64,000 nucleotides of DNA from Ectobius pallidus (taxonomy: Eukaryota; Arthropoda; Insecta; Blattodea; Ectobiidae), in the NCBI GenBank assembly GCA_964059195.1, contig CAXKWD010000008.1:41407502-41471501 (forward strand), given 5' to 3'. This document shows, in pieces, positions 20,860 to 31,410 of the stretch; positions within the stretch are counted from its first letter, which is position 1; every line of letters starts with the position of its first letter. The notes under the pieces are model-generated. The model was given only the letters and a program-made list of their open reading frames with translations, had not been told where the DNA came from and made no database searches. Both the position numbers and the translations under genes were made by a program.

Positions 20860-22597
20860 AACCTGGTTCTATTATACTGCTTGTGCTTGGAGGGTAAATT
20901 TTGAACGCGGAAAATGAAGATGAACTGTCACTACTGTCATTTTCTTCTTCTACATCTAGAGTTGTTTCCATAATAACACCAACATCCGTACAGCCATTTC
21001 ATAATTACGGGTGGGACATTCTAGCAAATTATAAAAAATATTTTTGTTTATTACATATGATAAATAATAAAACTAGGATTGGTTCTTCAACATTCTGTAA
21101 AATTTACAATGCCTTCTCCTCCACACTGCATGCAAAGAATTATTTAAAATTTATTTTAAATACTTTAAATTTGTTTTTAAAAATCTGTTACGGGTGGGAC
21201 ATAATTTGGACACTGATTTTAATGATGCAAAACAAAAGCTCATTTTCTGTTCTGCTATTACTGTTAGGGTCTTAATGTTTTTATTAATGAAGGTATGAGG
21301 GATTCAATACAAATTATAAACCGTTTCCAGGTTGTCAGAACATTTATTTAACTCATCAATAATAATTTAACAAAACTATCACTGTTAAGGGTGGGACAAA
21401 AATTCCCTTGTTTGTTGTTTTACATAGTAATTAACCACACATATTGTTTGAAGTTAATCTTATACCAAATTGTACCTTAAGTTGTATATTTTTTCAAATG
21501 AAAATGGACATAGCTGATTACTCTTGACTATTTGGTTTTAAAGAGTGTTAAAATCATGCTAAAAATGGCAAAAAAAGTAACTCAATGCAATAAATAATCG
21601 ATAGATTTTACACATGAAACCACTTCGAATACACCCAAGTCCTTAAAATTCAGATAATTCGAGGTTTTAAACTTATTTTTGACCACCCAATTACAATAAT
21701 TTTATAACTTCTCTCTTTGAGGAAAAGATTCCCATATTTTATGAAATGGCTGAGTAGCATTTTTTTCTAGCAAATTAATAACATGCTGGCTAATTTCCAT
21801 TTCTTCCGAACTTATCACGCCCAAAGAAAACCCACTTTCTTGAAAATGACACAATGCAAACTCGAGCACATTAACCGGATTCATGTCAGATTCTTTAGAG
21901 ATAGATGAGGCAAATAGACAAACAACAGAAACTAGGTTAAAAGCTTTATCCTTTCTTGTAAACAAATGCATGTGATCTGAACAGCAGCACACATCATGCA
22001 ACAAGACAATATAGTGTGGTAATACATTTGATTTTTATAACATTAAAAACTCATGTGTGATGAAAATTATTAAGATAACAATATTAACTTATTACAAGTG
22101 TTTCAGCATATTGCGAAACGTGGCATTCGTAATATAATCCTTCAGTCTGCAAGAGGCGTTGTTGAGGTGAAAGTTCCGATATGTTTCTGATTTGATGTGA
22201 GAGTTACGCCACTGCCGGAGAACTCAGCTTAATGTACATAGGCCTAATTATTTAGCAGTAATATAATTCTGATATAACATTATTCATTTAGCACCCATTT
22301 TCAGCTTAAACAACGAAATAAGCAAATAAACAAGTCTTTGCTTTAACGCACATGACAGCTGAAAGTAACCCTCGTGGATATTTATTATGGAAGGAGACAC
22401 GGCCTACTAGAAATTTTTCATTGGCCACGGGAAGGAGATGACTGACGTAACATCTGACCAATCAAATACAGTTAAAGGCGGAATGATACCAGTACAATGT
22501 TTATATGCACTTCCATTCTCAAAATGAATGGATGACGTAATACTCTCGCCAGTCAGGGTTGTCCAGTCCCATCTCTAGATTACCATATTATATTTCC
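20860..22597. other. No gene assigned; one minus-strand frame of unclear origin
   Basis: Mostly AT-rich. GGGTGGGACA occurs three times (21009, 21192, 21389) at spacings near 190 bp, so the area may be an old tandem or dispersed repeat. The minus-strand frame 22004-21702 encodes a protein-like segment (NPVNVLEFALCHFQESG, then ISSEEMEISQHVINLLEKN) with codon use more gene-like than its surroundings. I do not recognise it and cannot connect it to splice sites with confidence. Confidence 0.3.
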
Positions 22598-23444
22598 GGC
22601 AAGTTAACACTTTGCGACCCGAGCGGCTCCACTTTCCATCGGCCCGGTCGTCTTCTCCGCCAGGCAGGCTTCCCCTCCGCCTACCGCGCATCTACCCCGC
22701 TGCCGGCCGCTACTAAGCGCCGGTAATGCAGCTTCCTGTGTTAAGCCGCAGCTTACTCTAATGATTGCCTTGCACCATACATAATATTTCACAATGTTTA
22801 AAAACGATTATAAAAACAAAATAAAATTTCACGAATTATATTAAAACAATACCCTTGTACCAAACATCATATTTCACGATCTTTAAACACCGATTTGAAA
22901 GAAAAAAAAATTCACAATATATAAAAAATCGAAATTTACATAATATTTCCCAATTTTAAAAAACGCCGTGTTAATTGATGCAGAAAAATTCCCTTGCACC
23001 AACACTACTCTTTTCATAACAAACAAACCATCTCAAAATTAGAAAACCCGATTCTTGCGTTAACACTCGCTAGCGCCAACTACATTAGATAACTAAAATA
23101 TACCGGAACTTCCTTCACTGCTCAACTGTCCTTCGTAGCGTAACGGCTAAGTCTCTTGGCTACGATGCTAAGGGTCATGCGTTCGATCCCCGTTCGATCC
23201 AAAATTTACTGTTAGGAATAGGTCTTGAATAGGTAGGTAGGGTGAAGAGGAGGTGAGAGGAAGAGAGGAAAGAGATGGGAAAGGAAGAGAAGAAGAGAAT
23301 AAAGGAATAATAAATTATTTTTCTCTTTCACCATTTCCTTACTAGATGTCGCCACCGTCGCTACTTTCCTAGTAGTTCTAATGCCGCCGCTAGGTTTCTC
23401 GTAGTGCTGGGGGGCTCGGTCGGGTCGTAATGTCTGATTTTCCC
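22598..23444. mobile_element. Non-autonomous TIR element with tRNA-like core, copy 1 (847 bp)
   Basis: The element begins GGCAAGTTAACACTTTGCGAC and ends with an imperfect inverted match (GTCGTAATGTCTGATTTTCCC, 21 bases read as two halves). It is flanked by an exact 8 bp duplication, ATATTTCC, at 22590-22597 and 23445-23452. A GC-rich head is followed by degenerate 45-50 bp units around TTGCACC...ATATTTCACAAT, then a tRNA-like segment, a purine-rich stretch and a GC-rich tail. No ORF is credible. An 8-9 bp duplication and a G-rich terminus fit hAT- or Mutator-type movement in trans. Confidence 0.72.
23127..23204 (+). repeat. tRNA-like segment inside the copy 1 element
   Basis: TAGCGTAACGGCTAAG resembles an A box and GCGTTCGATCCCC resembles a B box, 45 bp apart, as in tRNA genes. 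The arms around them do not form a proper acceptor stem (5' TCCTTCG does not pair with the 3' side), so it is not a functional tRNA gene. The second copy at 29547-29622 keeps both boxes. It suggests capture of a tRNA or a tRNA-derived SINE head by a TIR element. Confidence 0.6.
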
Positions 23445-24996
23445 ATATTTCCTATATGTTCCAAGATATTTGCAACGCATTTTAGGGTACTTCCAGTTGA
23501 AAACAGCAGCTCATTTTTGGAGTGTGCACTTCTTCAGTGGTGTAGCAAGCTTAGGTGGTACCCAGTGTGGAGAATTTCTTGTCACCCCCCCGTTTAAATT
23601 ATGAAAAGATGGAGCAGATCCAAGTGTTATTTTTTGCATAGTCAAAGTAATCCCACGAGAGTTTAAGAGTTTATCGATAGATGAAGCTGCAAGGAATTTA
23701 TCTGATGTAACTCGTAAACTCAACGGATTATACAAAATTAGTAATAATTACCTTGTTATATAAAAACAAAACTAAGGACCGAAATCATGGCATACTATGA
23801 ATCAACCATCCATAAAGCGATTCGAGTTACCATGTTGTCACCATGCTGTAACCAGTGCTACCAATGATGCATATAAGATATAGTTAACCTAATTCAGTCA
23901 ATTTGTTTAGGATTAAGGAAAGACATACATATCAAGCACATTTTGCTGAACATTGTACACTGTATTGTTAAATGACAATAAATGCTATTATTATTATTAT
24001 TATTATTATCATCACTATTATTATTAATATTAATCTAAAGTACGTTATAGACAGAGAGATATACATTATTTTTGTGAGCGACAGATTCACGAATTGCGGG
24101 TGTTACCATTAATAAAGCGAACATCTAGGCCAAAATACACTCCCAAAATTGTGCAAAGTTTTATTTTTGGAGTGATTTTTTTATATTTTTATATTTTGTT
24201 TTCCAACCGAAATCTCGAATTTTAGAAAGATGAATTTTGATAGGACAAATTTTGTATTTATGTCAGGTAACTTTCAAGATGTGAACCCAAGATTGGAGAC
24301 GAGTTTTCCTTATTTTTACATAAAGAAAGTTTTCTTGAAAACAGCTCTAACGATTTTCTTTAAATTTTGCACGTGGGTTGCTTATACAGAGCTAAAACTT
24401 TTATTTGAAACATTTTTTTCGATAATTCTCTGAAGGGTAGTTATAAGCCACCCACTCTGAATACGCGCTCTTTGCAATACGGCCTCTTGGAACGGAAGAT
24501 CTTAAGAAAACAAAATTTTGTACTCGTGTTAGGTACCTTTTGGGGAGGTTAACTTTTATTTGGGCAGAGGAAGTTATGTGAATTATACATCAGATTATTT
24601 TAAAGGTTGATCCTAATAAATTTTATAAACAAGTAATGTAATTATTTTATGGAACTGTATTATTAATAATCTATTTTTAAATATGCGTACATACCAGTTC
24701 AAAATCTAGATTGCCGGAGACTTCGGAGTCAACTCACATTCGAAATATTTTCATCAAAGTCATGACTGCCACAGCAGGTAGAATTGGTTGCGGCTTGAGT
24801 AATATAAAATATCACCAATTGTTGAAGTCTCATTTAAATTAATAAAACTGCAGAGACTAGCATCAGAAGAAATAAACACCCCCCTAACCATAATATTATT
24901 GTTCGTACAACACAGCAGCCAGTTCAGCCATGTTTTAATACCTTTGTTGACTGCATTTAAAACTAAAAGAAGTTTCAACACACATGTTGACTTGTA

Positions 24997-25932
24997 CAGT
25001 GAGTCCCACGCAAGAGTTGGCCAACAACGCGGGTTCCTGTGGTGCGGTGGCACAGCTCCAACTCCTGAGCGATCGGGTGAAATATCTATGCTAATAAAGC
25101 CACGATCGGTGTAATGATTCAGGTTCTCACATTTACAGTTAAAATTACAATGAAAATAAACACGTACCTCATCACAAGAATGTTGGAAATGTTCTCCTCT
25201 TGCATCCACACAATATTGGCACCTTTTTAGGAAATTTTCTTTCACGCGCATTAAGTTCAGCTTCCGAGATAAAGTTAATTTCTCTTGTGATATTGTCTTT
25301 AAGTTCTTCTAATGTATGGGAAATTGAATAAAAAGAAGTGTTTAAATATGTATTTCAAGTCAGTGGATAAAAGTTAAAATCACTACACAACGTTACTCAA
25401 CGAAACTCAATCTTCAAGTCACCTGAGGAAGACTCCAGGGGAGAGTTGAAACGTTGTGTAGTGATTTTAACTTTTATCCACTGACTTGAAATACATATTT
25501 AAACACTTCTTTTTATTGGATTTGTATCAGTGGAAATTTGGGACCGATATGGATGTTTTATGGGAAATTGACCTATACACTTTATTATTCAAGTTTCCCC
25601 ATAAATAATATTCACATACTGTTAGAAGAACTTCAAGACAATATCATGTAGACCTATCACAAGAGAAATACGGAAGCTGAACTTATGCGCATGAAAGAAA
25701 ATTTCCTAAAAAGGTGCCAGTATTGTATGGATGCAAGAGGAGAACATTTCCAACATCTCTTGTGATAAGGTATGTGTTTATTTTCACTGTATTTTTAACT
25801 GTAAATGTGAGAACCAGAATCATTACACCAATCGTAGCGTAGATATTTCACCCGATCGCTCGAGAGTTTGAGCTGTACCTCCCGTGCCGCAGGAACCCAC
25901 GTCATTGGCCAACTCTTGCGTGGGACTCACTG
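24997..25932. mobile_element. TA-flanked mariner-type foldback element (copy 1)
   Basis: The ends read CAGTGAGTCCCACGCAAGAG and its inverted complement, each next to TA (24995-24996 and 25933-25934), the target of IS630/Tc1/mariner elements. The inverted homology is much longer than the ends: most of 24997-25314 matches the complement of about 25572-25932. Each arm carries the same transposase 3' end (minus strand, 25251-25170: RVKENFLKRCQYCVDARGEH, a mariner-like C-terminus). It is thus an inverted duplication of a truncated element, without a catalytic domain. The centre is a later insertion (25328-25558). Confidence 0.78.
25328..25558. mobile_element. 231 bp hairpin insertion with 13 bp target duplication and hammerhead-like core
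   Basis: The 13 bp sequence TATGGGAAATTGA flanks it at 25315-25327 and 25559-25571. Two 68 bp arms (25327-25394 and 25450-25517) are perfect inverted complements around a 55 bp loop. The loop and second arm contain CCTGAGGA, a CTCC/GGAG stem and GAAAC, in the order of a hammerhead ribozyme core. I could not find the matching NUH cleavage site and stem III. A long duplication plus inverted arms plus a hammerhead-like motif recalls Penelope-like element ends; this is an inference. Confidence 0.55.
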
Positions 25933-26289
25933 TAGAAAGTTGTTAAGCTCATTTAATTGTTTTAAATAATATTATTTTCTTTAATTTCCTTGAGCAATTT
26001 TTACTTACAAAGACATTTTTATTTTGTCACCCCCCAGGTGATGGCACCCGGGGCGGCCCGCACCCCCCTTCCTACGCCACTGGACTTCTTACAGCATCTA
26101 GATGACCCAGGAAAAGTATTGAGGCATGTTTCGATATGAGGGTAGTGATAGGTTCCTTGTTAGTTTTGTTTTTCAGTATATTACAAATGTTTTTCAAATA
26201 TATTTATTAAACAGGCTACAAGCCAGAAGAATTAATAAATAGTGTTTAGTAAAATTTATTGATTCTACCTTCCAGGCCTTGAAAGGGTT

Positions 26290-27356
26290 TGTAACAATTT
26301 ATTTTGGATTCATCTGCTCAAAACCAGGAGTTCAAACCTTTTCATCCGTAAACAAGTTACTTGGTAGAATGACTCACAAGAGATGTATGAAGGGGCACCT
26401 AGCTGCATTTTCTTGTACAACTGCTGGGTCATGCACCAGTTATGGATTTCAGAAAGTTTGGAGTACCACCTCGTATTTTTAGAAAAGCACCTACAACCAA
26501 ATCAATGTTAGCTTTTTAATTTTACAACTTCACCAAGAAAGTTGAGATTAATAATATTATTATTGAGCCCCAAAAGTTACAGCTCATGACTTTCCTAACA
26601 CAATCGGCGAGCAGCCAAACATTTGGTAGTTGGTTCCCATCAAGCAACACAAAACTTAATTATACAATGGTTAAACCAGTAAACCAGCAGCATTAACAAT
26701 GTGACTGTTTTGCAGTATAGAAAAATAGCACATGAGAATAAATAACATAATATTTTTAATATCCAAACAAACAGCTTTCCAATGCATCCATGGCTTGGAG
26801 AATGCTAAGCAAGCATGCTCACCAGCCCACACTTTGAAAATTTCAGGCCTTCTTTTGGAGGTTTATAGTAATATATGAAATACCTTGTTCACTCTGGTCC
26901 CCTGCTCCCTAGCTGGCAAACCAGCTGGTCATGGAGTCCACACTTCACTTCAATGAGCATTAAGAGAATTTTGTTCTCACAAACACAGTATATAGAACGA
27001 TTAAAATTATTATAAGTTGCTTTTTTTTAATAAATTTGTTCTTTTGGTGTAATAAGTCAGTTGAACCTTTGCTTTACTCTGTTCCATGAACAGCACACTA
27101 CTAATAATAAGTAAACCAGGACAGAACACATGTCCTGCATTTTTTATTTTTAGAAAATTGGTAGTTTAGTTTTCATTTTTTATGGATGCTAGGTTTCCTA
27201 CATTACTAGAAAATTTTATATAAAATGGTCAAGCAAACAAAAAAGTTAAGGTATACTGCCGTTCTACAGGAACAACATTATTTTAAAGCATACTAACCTA
27301 ACTGACTTCTTAGTTTTGTACAAAGGTTTACTGAAAATGCTTTTCTATATCTTTAA
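26290..27356. other. No gene recognised
   Basis: The plus-strand frame 26279-26482 (MKGFVTIYFGFICSKPGV) has no recognised family. The rest is AT-rich single-copy-looking intron sequence. Confidence 0.35.
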
Positions 27357-28170
27357 ACAAAGACTTTTATATATCTACCTAGATTTACAATGTGCGCCGT
27401 AGCAGTGGCTAAAATTGAACAATTCGCGCATCTGCCATCTTGCGACCATGCTTCTGACATACTTCTGATTGTCAACAGAGACTTTTTGTATATTAAAATA
27501 ACAAAATGTAAGCTTAGAATTAGAGCTTTTGCGTTCATTTTGTTATCATGTGCTATTTCATAATTACATGAAGTGTAGTGAGTTATAATACGGTGATTAT
27601 TACTGTAGATACATTCCAATATCGTAGGACACATGGGTTGGTTAGAATTTATATTTTTATGTTTTGTTTCAATCTTGCCGTGTGTTTTATAGTGTTCCTG
27701 GGATTACTAAAAGTATGGGACATTCTTGTGCTACATACAACTGCACAAACCATCGTAAGAAGGATTCAGGGATTTATTTTCACAAGTAAGTAATATAATT
27801 AAATTACAGGTTACGTGGAGTTGTATTTTGGAATGGAACATAACTTTACTTTTCAAAATATGTTAGGTTTCCTCTTCAAAATCCTGAACTGTTAAAGAAA
27901 TGGTTATCGGCTGTAACACGTGAGAAATTTAGCCCAACAGATTCTGCTCAGGTCGTTTCTGGAAGTCTAATGGCAACAGGCTTCTTAAACTAGATGCAGT
28001 TCCTTCTGTGTTTAATCTTCCTCATCTTACAAATGTAACCATGGTTTATACTTTCAGTAATAGGCCTATTAAAATGCTATTATATGTCTATTTAAAGATA
28101 GCAAACAACCAGAAATTTATAGCATATGTTTGCTTGTATAGCCTAATGCAAACTGCCAAATCTAAATGCA
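27357..28170 (+). repeat. Long direct duplication, copy 2, with THAP-domain relic
   Basis: It aligns with 17160-18175. The THAP exon 1 equivalent starts at 27717 (MGHSCATYNCTNHRKKDSG) and ends at a GTAAGT donor near 27786. Exon 2 starts near 27866 (FPLQNPELLKKWLSAVTREK), and the AVPSV-like end follows in another frame near 27990-28035. Copy 2 keeps some family residues that copy 1 has lost (for example LLKKW), and both share the frame break before the closing motif. Copy 2 also has a shorter intron. Confidence 0.75.
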
Positions 28171-28517
28171 TGCACAACATTTTTTTCAAATGTATTTTTT
28201 AAGAAAAAGAAACAAATCCAAAGCAAGCCAAGTTTTCAACAAGCACCATATCTATTTGCTTTCTTTATGCAGATTCACTGAATAAGAGTGAGAAACTGAA
28301 CCCATTAGTTATAAAATTAAAGAACTTTTACTACATATTATTGTACATACCATGTAGGCCTATGCAAAAACTTGAGCTAGATTCGTCCGCTAGAGCCTTG
28401 TTTTGTTTACTTGATACATAAATAGCTATTATCTCACACTGTTGAATTTAACTTATCTTATAAAAAGTCTGCAATATGGAACTTTCCAGAGCTTTATTAC
28501 ATATCAAACTCCACTTG
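28171..28517. other. No gene recognised
   Basis: AT-rich intron sequence between the THAP copy and the next transposon, with no feature I can support. Confidence 0.4.
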
Positions 28518-28829
28518 TACAGGGTGCGGCATTTATAGTTTCCCATTTTCAAAACCATTTCACACATTTATTTAACAAAGAAATAAGCTACATTCAACAT
28601 TTTTAAATGTCTTACAGTCTTGGATTTGCAATTCACATCTTACTTTTTGAATATGATGTCCTTGAGAAGTCCTCTATTAATTTCAACACATTGATGCAAT
28701 CTCCCTCATACACTGGCCATTACGCGATGTGTGGTGTCTTGGGTAACATTTGCAATTTCCTAATGAATTGCATTTTTAAGACTGTTAATGTCAGGGAGGA
28801 CATGAGCAAAAACTTTTAGACTTCAGATA

Positions 28830-29975
28830 GCCCCACAGAAAAAAATCTGGTGCAGTAAGGTGGGGAGATTTGGAGGCCCATTGGATATCACCAAACCTGG
28901 AAAGAATTCGGCCAAGGAAAGCAGTATGAAGTGAGTCCATTTAAAGATGTGAAGTATGTGCTGCAGCACCATCCTGTTGAAACCACAATCTTGCAATATC
29001 CAGTTACGATGTGTTAACTTTCGTAGGAAGAAAGGCTGTAGCAGGTGATTGTAACATTCAGAGTTGACAGTCACCAAAGCACCATTATCGCTCTCAAAGA
29101 AATAAGGGGAAGTTAGTACTTTGCGACCCACCATGCTCCCCTTTCCACTCACCTGGCCACTTCCCCGCCTGGCTGCTTGCCGCGTGCTGCCTGCCAGTAA
29201 TGCATGATTGCAGTTGACATGTCACCTAATATTTCACAATAAAAAAATACCCTTGCACCTCCACAAAATATTTCATAATTATAAAAATGACCCTTGCAAC
29301 AAAATAGGCTATTTCAGAATACAAAAATACGCTTTTACCATACATAATATTTCAAAATTGTAAAAACCGTCGTATGATAACATTAAATATGGCTTAATTG
29401 ATGCAGGAAAATTCCCTTGTACCAACACTACTCTTTTCATAACTGACAAAATATCTCAAAATTATAAAAACCAATTCTTGCGTTAAAACTCAAGAAATCC
29501 CCCTAACATAACTCTAATGTACGAAAGCTTCCTTCAGTGCTCAACATTCACTTGTAGCGTAATGTTCAAGACTCCTAACTATAATGCTAGGGGTCCCGAG
29601 TTCGAATCCCGGTCGATCCAAAATGTACTATTAGGAATAGGTCTTAAATAGGTAGGTAGGGTGAAGAGGAGGTGACAGGAAGAGAGGAAGGAGACGGGAA
29701 AGGAAGAGAAGAAGAGAATAAAGAAGAAACAAATTATTTTTTCTGTTTCATCAGTTCATTAAGAGATGGCGCTACCGTCACTGCTAGTAATTCAAATGCC
29801 GCCGCTAGGGGAGGGATTGAGAGTAGGAGGGGGGGACTCTGGTGTGTCCCAATGTACCATTTTCCCGAAATAAGGGCCAATAATACCCTGCGCTGAAATG
29901 GCACACCATTGCACGGCCTTAGGACTGTGAAGTGGCGCTCGTGGTTTATGCGTGGATTTGCAGGAAATTGCAAGA
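28830..29975 (-). pseudogene. DUF4817/mariner-type transposase core fragment, split by insertion
   Basis: Reading down the minus strand, the part before the insertion (about 29975-29876) has KAVQWCAISAQGIIGPYF. The part after it (29098-28840) continues with FFESDNGALVTVNSECYNHL, then LTHRNW. After damaged frames, fragments of the usual WFQQDGATAHT-like and FPGR-x-IS regions are visible (about 28985-28890). The target duplication lies exactly between GIIGPYF and FFESDNG, which fit together. The usual catalytic aspartate motif is not intact. Related elements are frequent in insects. Confidence 0.75.
29108..29866. mobile_element. Non-autonomous TIR element with tRNA-like core, copy 2 (759 bp)
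   Basis: It is flanked by a 9 bp direct repeat, GAAATAAGG, at 29099-29107 and 29867-29875, and interrupts a recognisable transposase. The ends (GGAAGTTAGTACTTTGCGAC and the inverted match ending GTACCATTTTCCC) correspond to those of copy 1. Shared internal parts are the TTGCACC/ATATTTCA units, the tRNA-like segment (29547-29622, with GAGTTCGAATCCCGG as B box), the AGGAATAGGTCTT block, the GGTAGGGTGAAGAGGAGGTG purine stretch and a GCCGCCGCTAGG tail. Confidence 0.8.
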
Positions 29976-30228
29976 CACCACACTATGCATAATGGCCAGT
30001 CTACGAGGGAGATTGAAGCAATGTGTGGAAGTTAATTGAGGGCATCTCAAGGACATCATATTAAAAAAGTAAGACCAGAATTGCAAATCCAAGACTGTAA
30101 GACATTTAAAAATGTTCAATGTAGCTTATTTCTTTGTTAAATAAATGTGTTACATGGTTTTCAAAATGGGAAACTATAAATGCCGCACCCTGTACTATCA
30201 TCTGAATATAAGAGAAACTTAATACATA

Positions 30229-30726
30229 CAGTGAGTCTCAGGCAGATTGGTTCCGCCGCACCGCGCGTTGGGTTTCCCCCAGATGACGCTCCTATCCCCG
30301 GTATGCGGCAAAGGAACTCCCCGGCAGTTGACTGACTTGTCCATGAGTGACAATGAAAATAAATTAAATAAGTTTGAAAATAACAAAAATAGGCACCTAC
30401 CTTATTACAGGAGATGTTGGAAGTGTCCTCCTCCTACATCCACACATTTTTGGCATCGTGATAGGAAATTCCGATTAATACGCATTAATTGTTCTTCCGT
30501 TATTATCGAGTTTATCTCTATCCTAATGTTTTCTTTTAGTTGTGACAACTACCGAATAACACTTTCACGTCTGTACAACACAAGAACAATGCTCAACTGC
30601 AGGCTATGCAGGAATTGTTTACTTATCTGCGGGGACACAGCTGGCCGCGACGCGGGTAGTGTTGAGTCATCACAAGAGAAACACGGCACGCGCGACAAGC
30701 GGCACCAATCTGTCTGAGACTCACTG
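30229..30726. mobile_element. TA-flanked mariner-type element (copy 2, 498 bp)
   Basis: The ends CAGTGAGTCTCAGGCAGATT and the inverted AATCTGTCTGAGACTCACTG are each next to TA (30227-30228 and 30727-30728). The first ten bases equal those of the 24997-25932 element. The interior block from 30398 to 30540 resembles 25163-25320 (GATGTTGGAAGTGT, ATCCACACATTTTTGGCA), which is the antisense 3' end of a mariner-like transposase. It is non-autonomous. Confidence 0.8.
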
Positions 30727-30783
30727 TACATTCGGAAGACACTAACTGCATGTTTATAATGTTCAACATTATTATTATTACAT

Positions 30784-31095
30784 TTTTTAACACGGTTTCA
30801 ATGAAAGGATAGTCTCCTGCCATCTCTTGGGGTTAGATAGAACTTAATTTCATTGCTTTCCCTGCCCTGTGGTGCTATCTGTAGATGAAAATGTGAGGCC
30901 TTGCACAATCTTGCCACGAAGTTGCTGATGTAAACGAGACAATTTCACAACGAATGGAATTTTTTAACATGGTTTCAACGAAAGGATAGTCTCCTGCCAT
31001 CTCTTGGGGTTAGATAGAACTTAATTTCATTGCTTTCCGTGCTCTATGGTGCAATCTGTAGATGAAAATGCGAGGCCTTGCACAATGTTGTGATG
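30784..31095 (+). repeat. Tandem duplication with 175 bp period
   Basis: Two units begin at 30784 and 30959 (TTTTTTAACAYGGTTTCAAY), are about 95% alike, and share AAGGATAGTCTCCTGCCATC. The second is cut after the GCCTTGCACAAT stretch. Confidence 0.85.
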
Positions 31096-31261
31096 TCTGA
31101 AGAAGCCAATGAACTCAAGACTCATGTGACATCTGGGGAATCACGTCAAGGCCATGGTATGTTCAATTTCAACACAGTCATTGCTTCCACGAGCAAGGAA
31201 AAGCGTTTCTTACGTGATGATGAAATTCTGGAATACTTTGAAATTGCCTTCTGATTTTTCA

Positions 31262-31289
31262 GACATACCCTCAGCAAGGAGGGTATGTC
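31262..31289. other. Perfect short hairpin
   Basis: GACATACCCTC and GAGGGTATGTC form an 11 bp perfect stem with a 6-base loop (AGCAAG). Its function is unknown; chance in a 64 kb window is possible but not likely for an 11 bp arm this close. Confidence 0.5.
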
Positions 31290-31410
31290 AGCTTGCCAAT
31301 ATCTCAGCAGTGAAAGGGTTAATCATGAACATACTGACTTCCTACTGATATGACAAACAATTGAGAAGATAAAAGAGGCTGAATTATGTAAGTTAATGTA
31401 GTAACCTTAC

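Larger units (their letters stand above)
23535..26083 (+). mobile_element. hAT-type derivative A (2.55 kb) with nested insertions
   Basis: The ends are CAGTGGTGTAGCAAGC and, inverted, CAGTGGCGTAGGAAGG, which match the widespread CAGTGGCGTAGC hAT terminus. Flanks are CACTTCTT and GACTTCTT (7 of 8); the paralogous empty site has GACTTCTT once, so this is a true 8 bp target duplication with one later change. The subterminal part is C/G-rich (CACCCCCC). The interior has no hAT transposase. It holds an ATT microsatellite (23984-24029), segments with AAATTTTGT...GGTACCT words shared with 45.6-46.0 kb and 51.8-52.3 kb, and a TA-flanked element at 24997. The same family occurs inverted at 51170-52872. 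Confidence 0.82.
23453..26165 (+). repeat. Second pogo-flank copy, split by a hAT element
   Basis: The blocks 23453-23534 and 26084-26165 together match the reverse complement of about 19210-19375. Shared landmarks are TTTAGGGTACTT, GTTGAAAAC, AATTTTTGGAG and ACTTCTTACAGCATCTAGATG. The intervening 2.5 kb is therefore an insertion, and 19284-19305 is its paralogous empty site. Only the 3' flank of the pogo element is present, not its transposase. Confidence 0.8.
28520..30192 (-). mobile_element. Mariner-type transposon with 120 bp TIRs, interrupted by another element
   Basis: The ends are CAGGGTGCGGCATTTATAGT and its inverted complement, each next to TA (28518-28519 and 30193-30194). The inverted repeats run about 120 bp (28520-28640 and 30070-30192) with few differences. 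The transposase is on the minus strand and is split by the 759 bp insertion at 29108-29866. Without that insertion the element would be about 0.9 kb, too short for a full transposase gene, so it was already internally deleted. Confidence 0.85.

Noticed and set aside
23127..23204. Functional tRNA gene
   Set aside because: A and B boxes are present but the acceptor ends do not pair and the anticodon arm is not convincing; the segment lies inside a repeated TIR element.
29672..29983. Overlapping plus- and minus-strand genes near the copy 2 tail
   Set aside because: They come from the purine-rich element tail; only the minus-strand part from about 29876 to 29975 is meaningful, as transposase.
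31154..31348. Additional host-gene exon beside 31411
   Set aside because: It is on the opposite strand from the host gene and has no matching splice borders.
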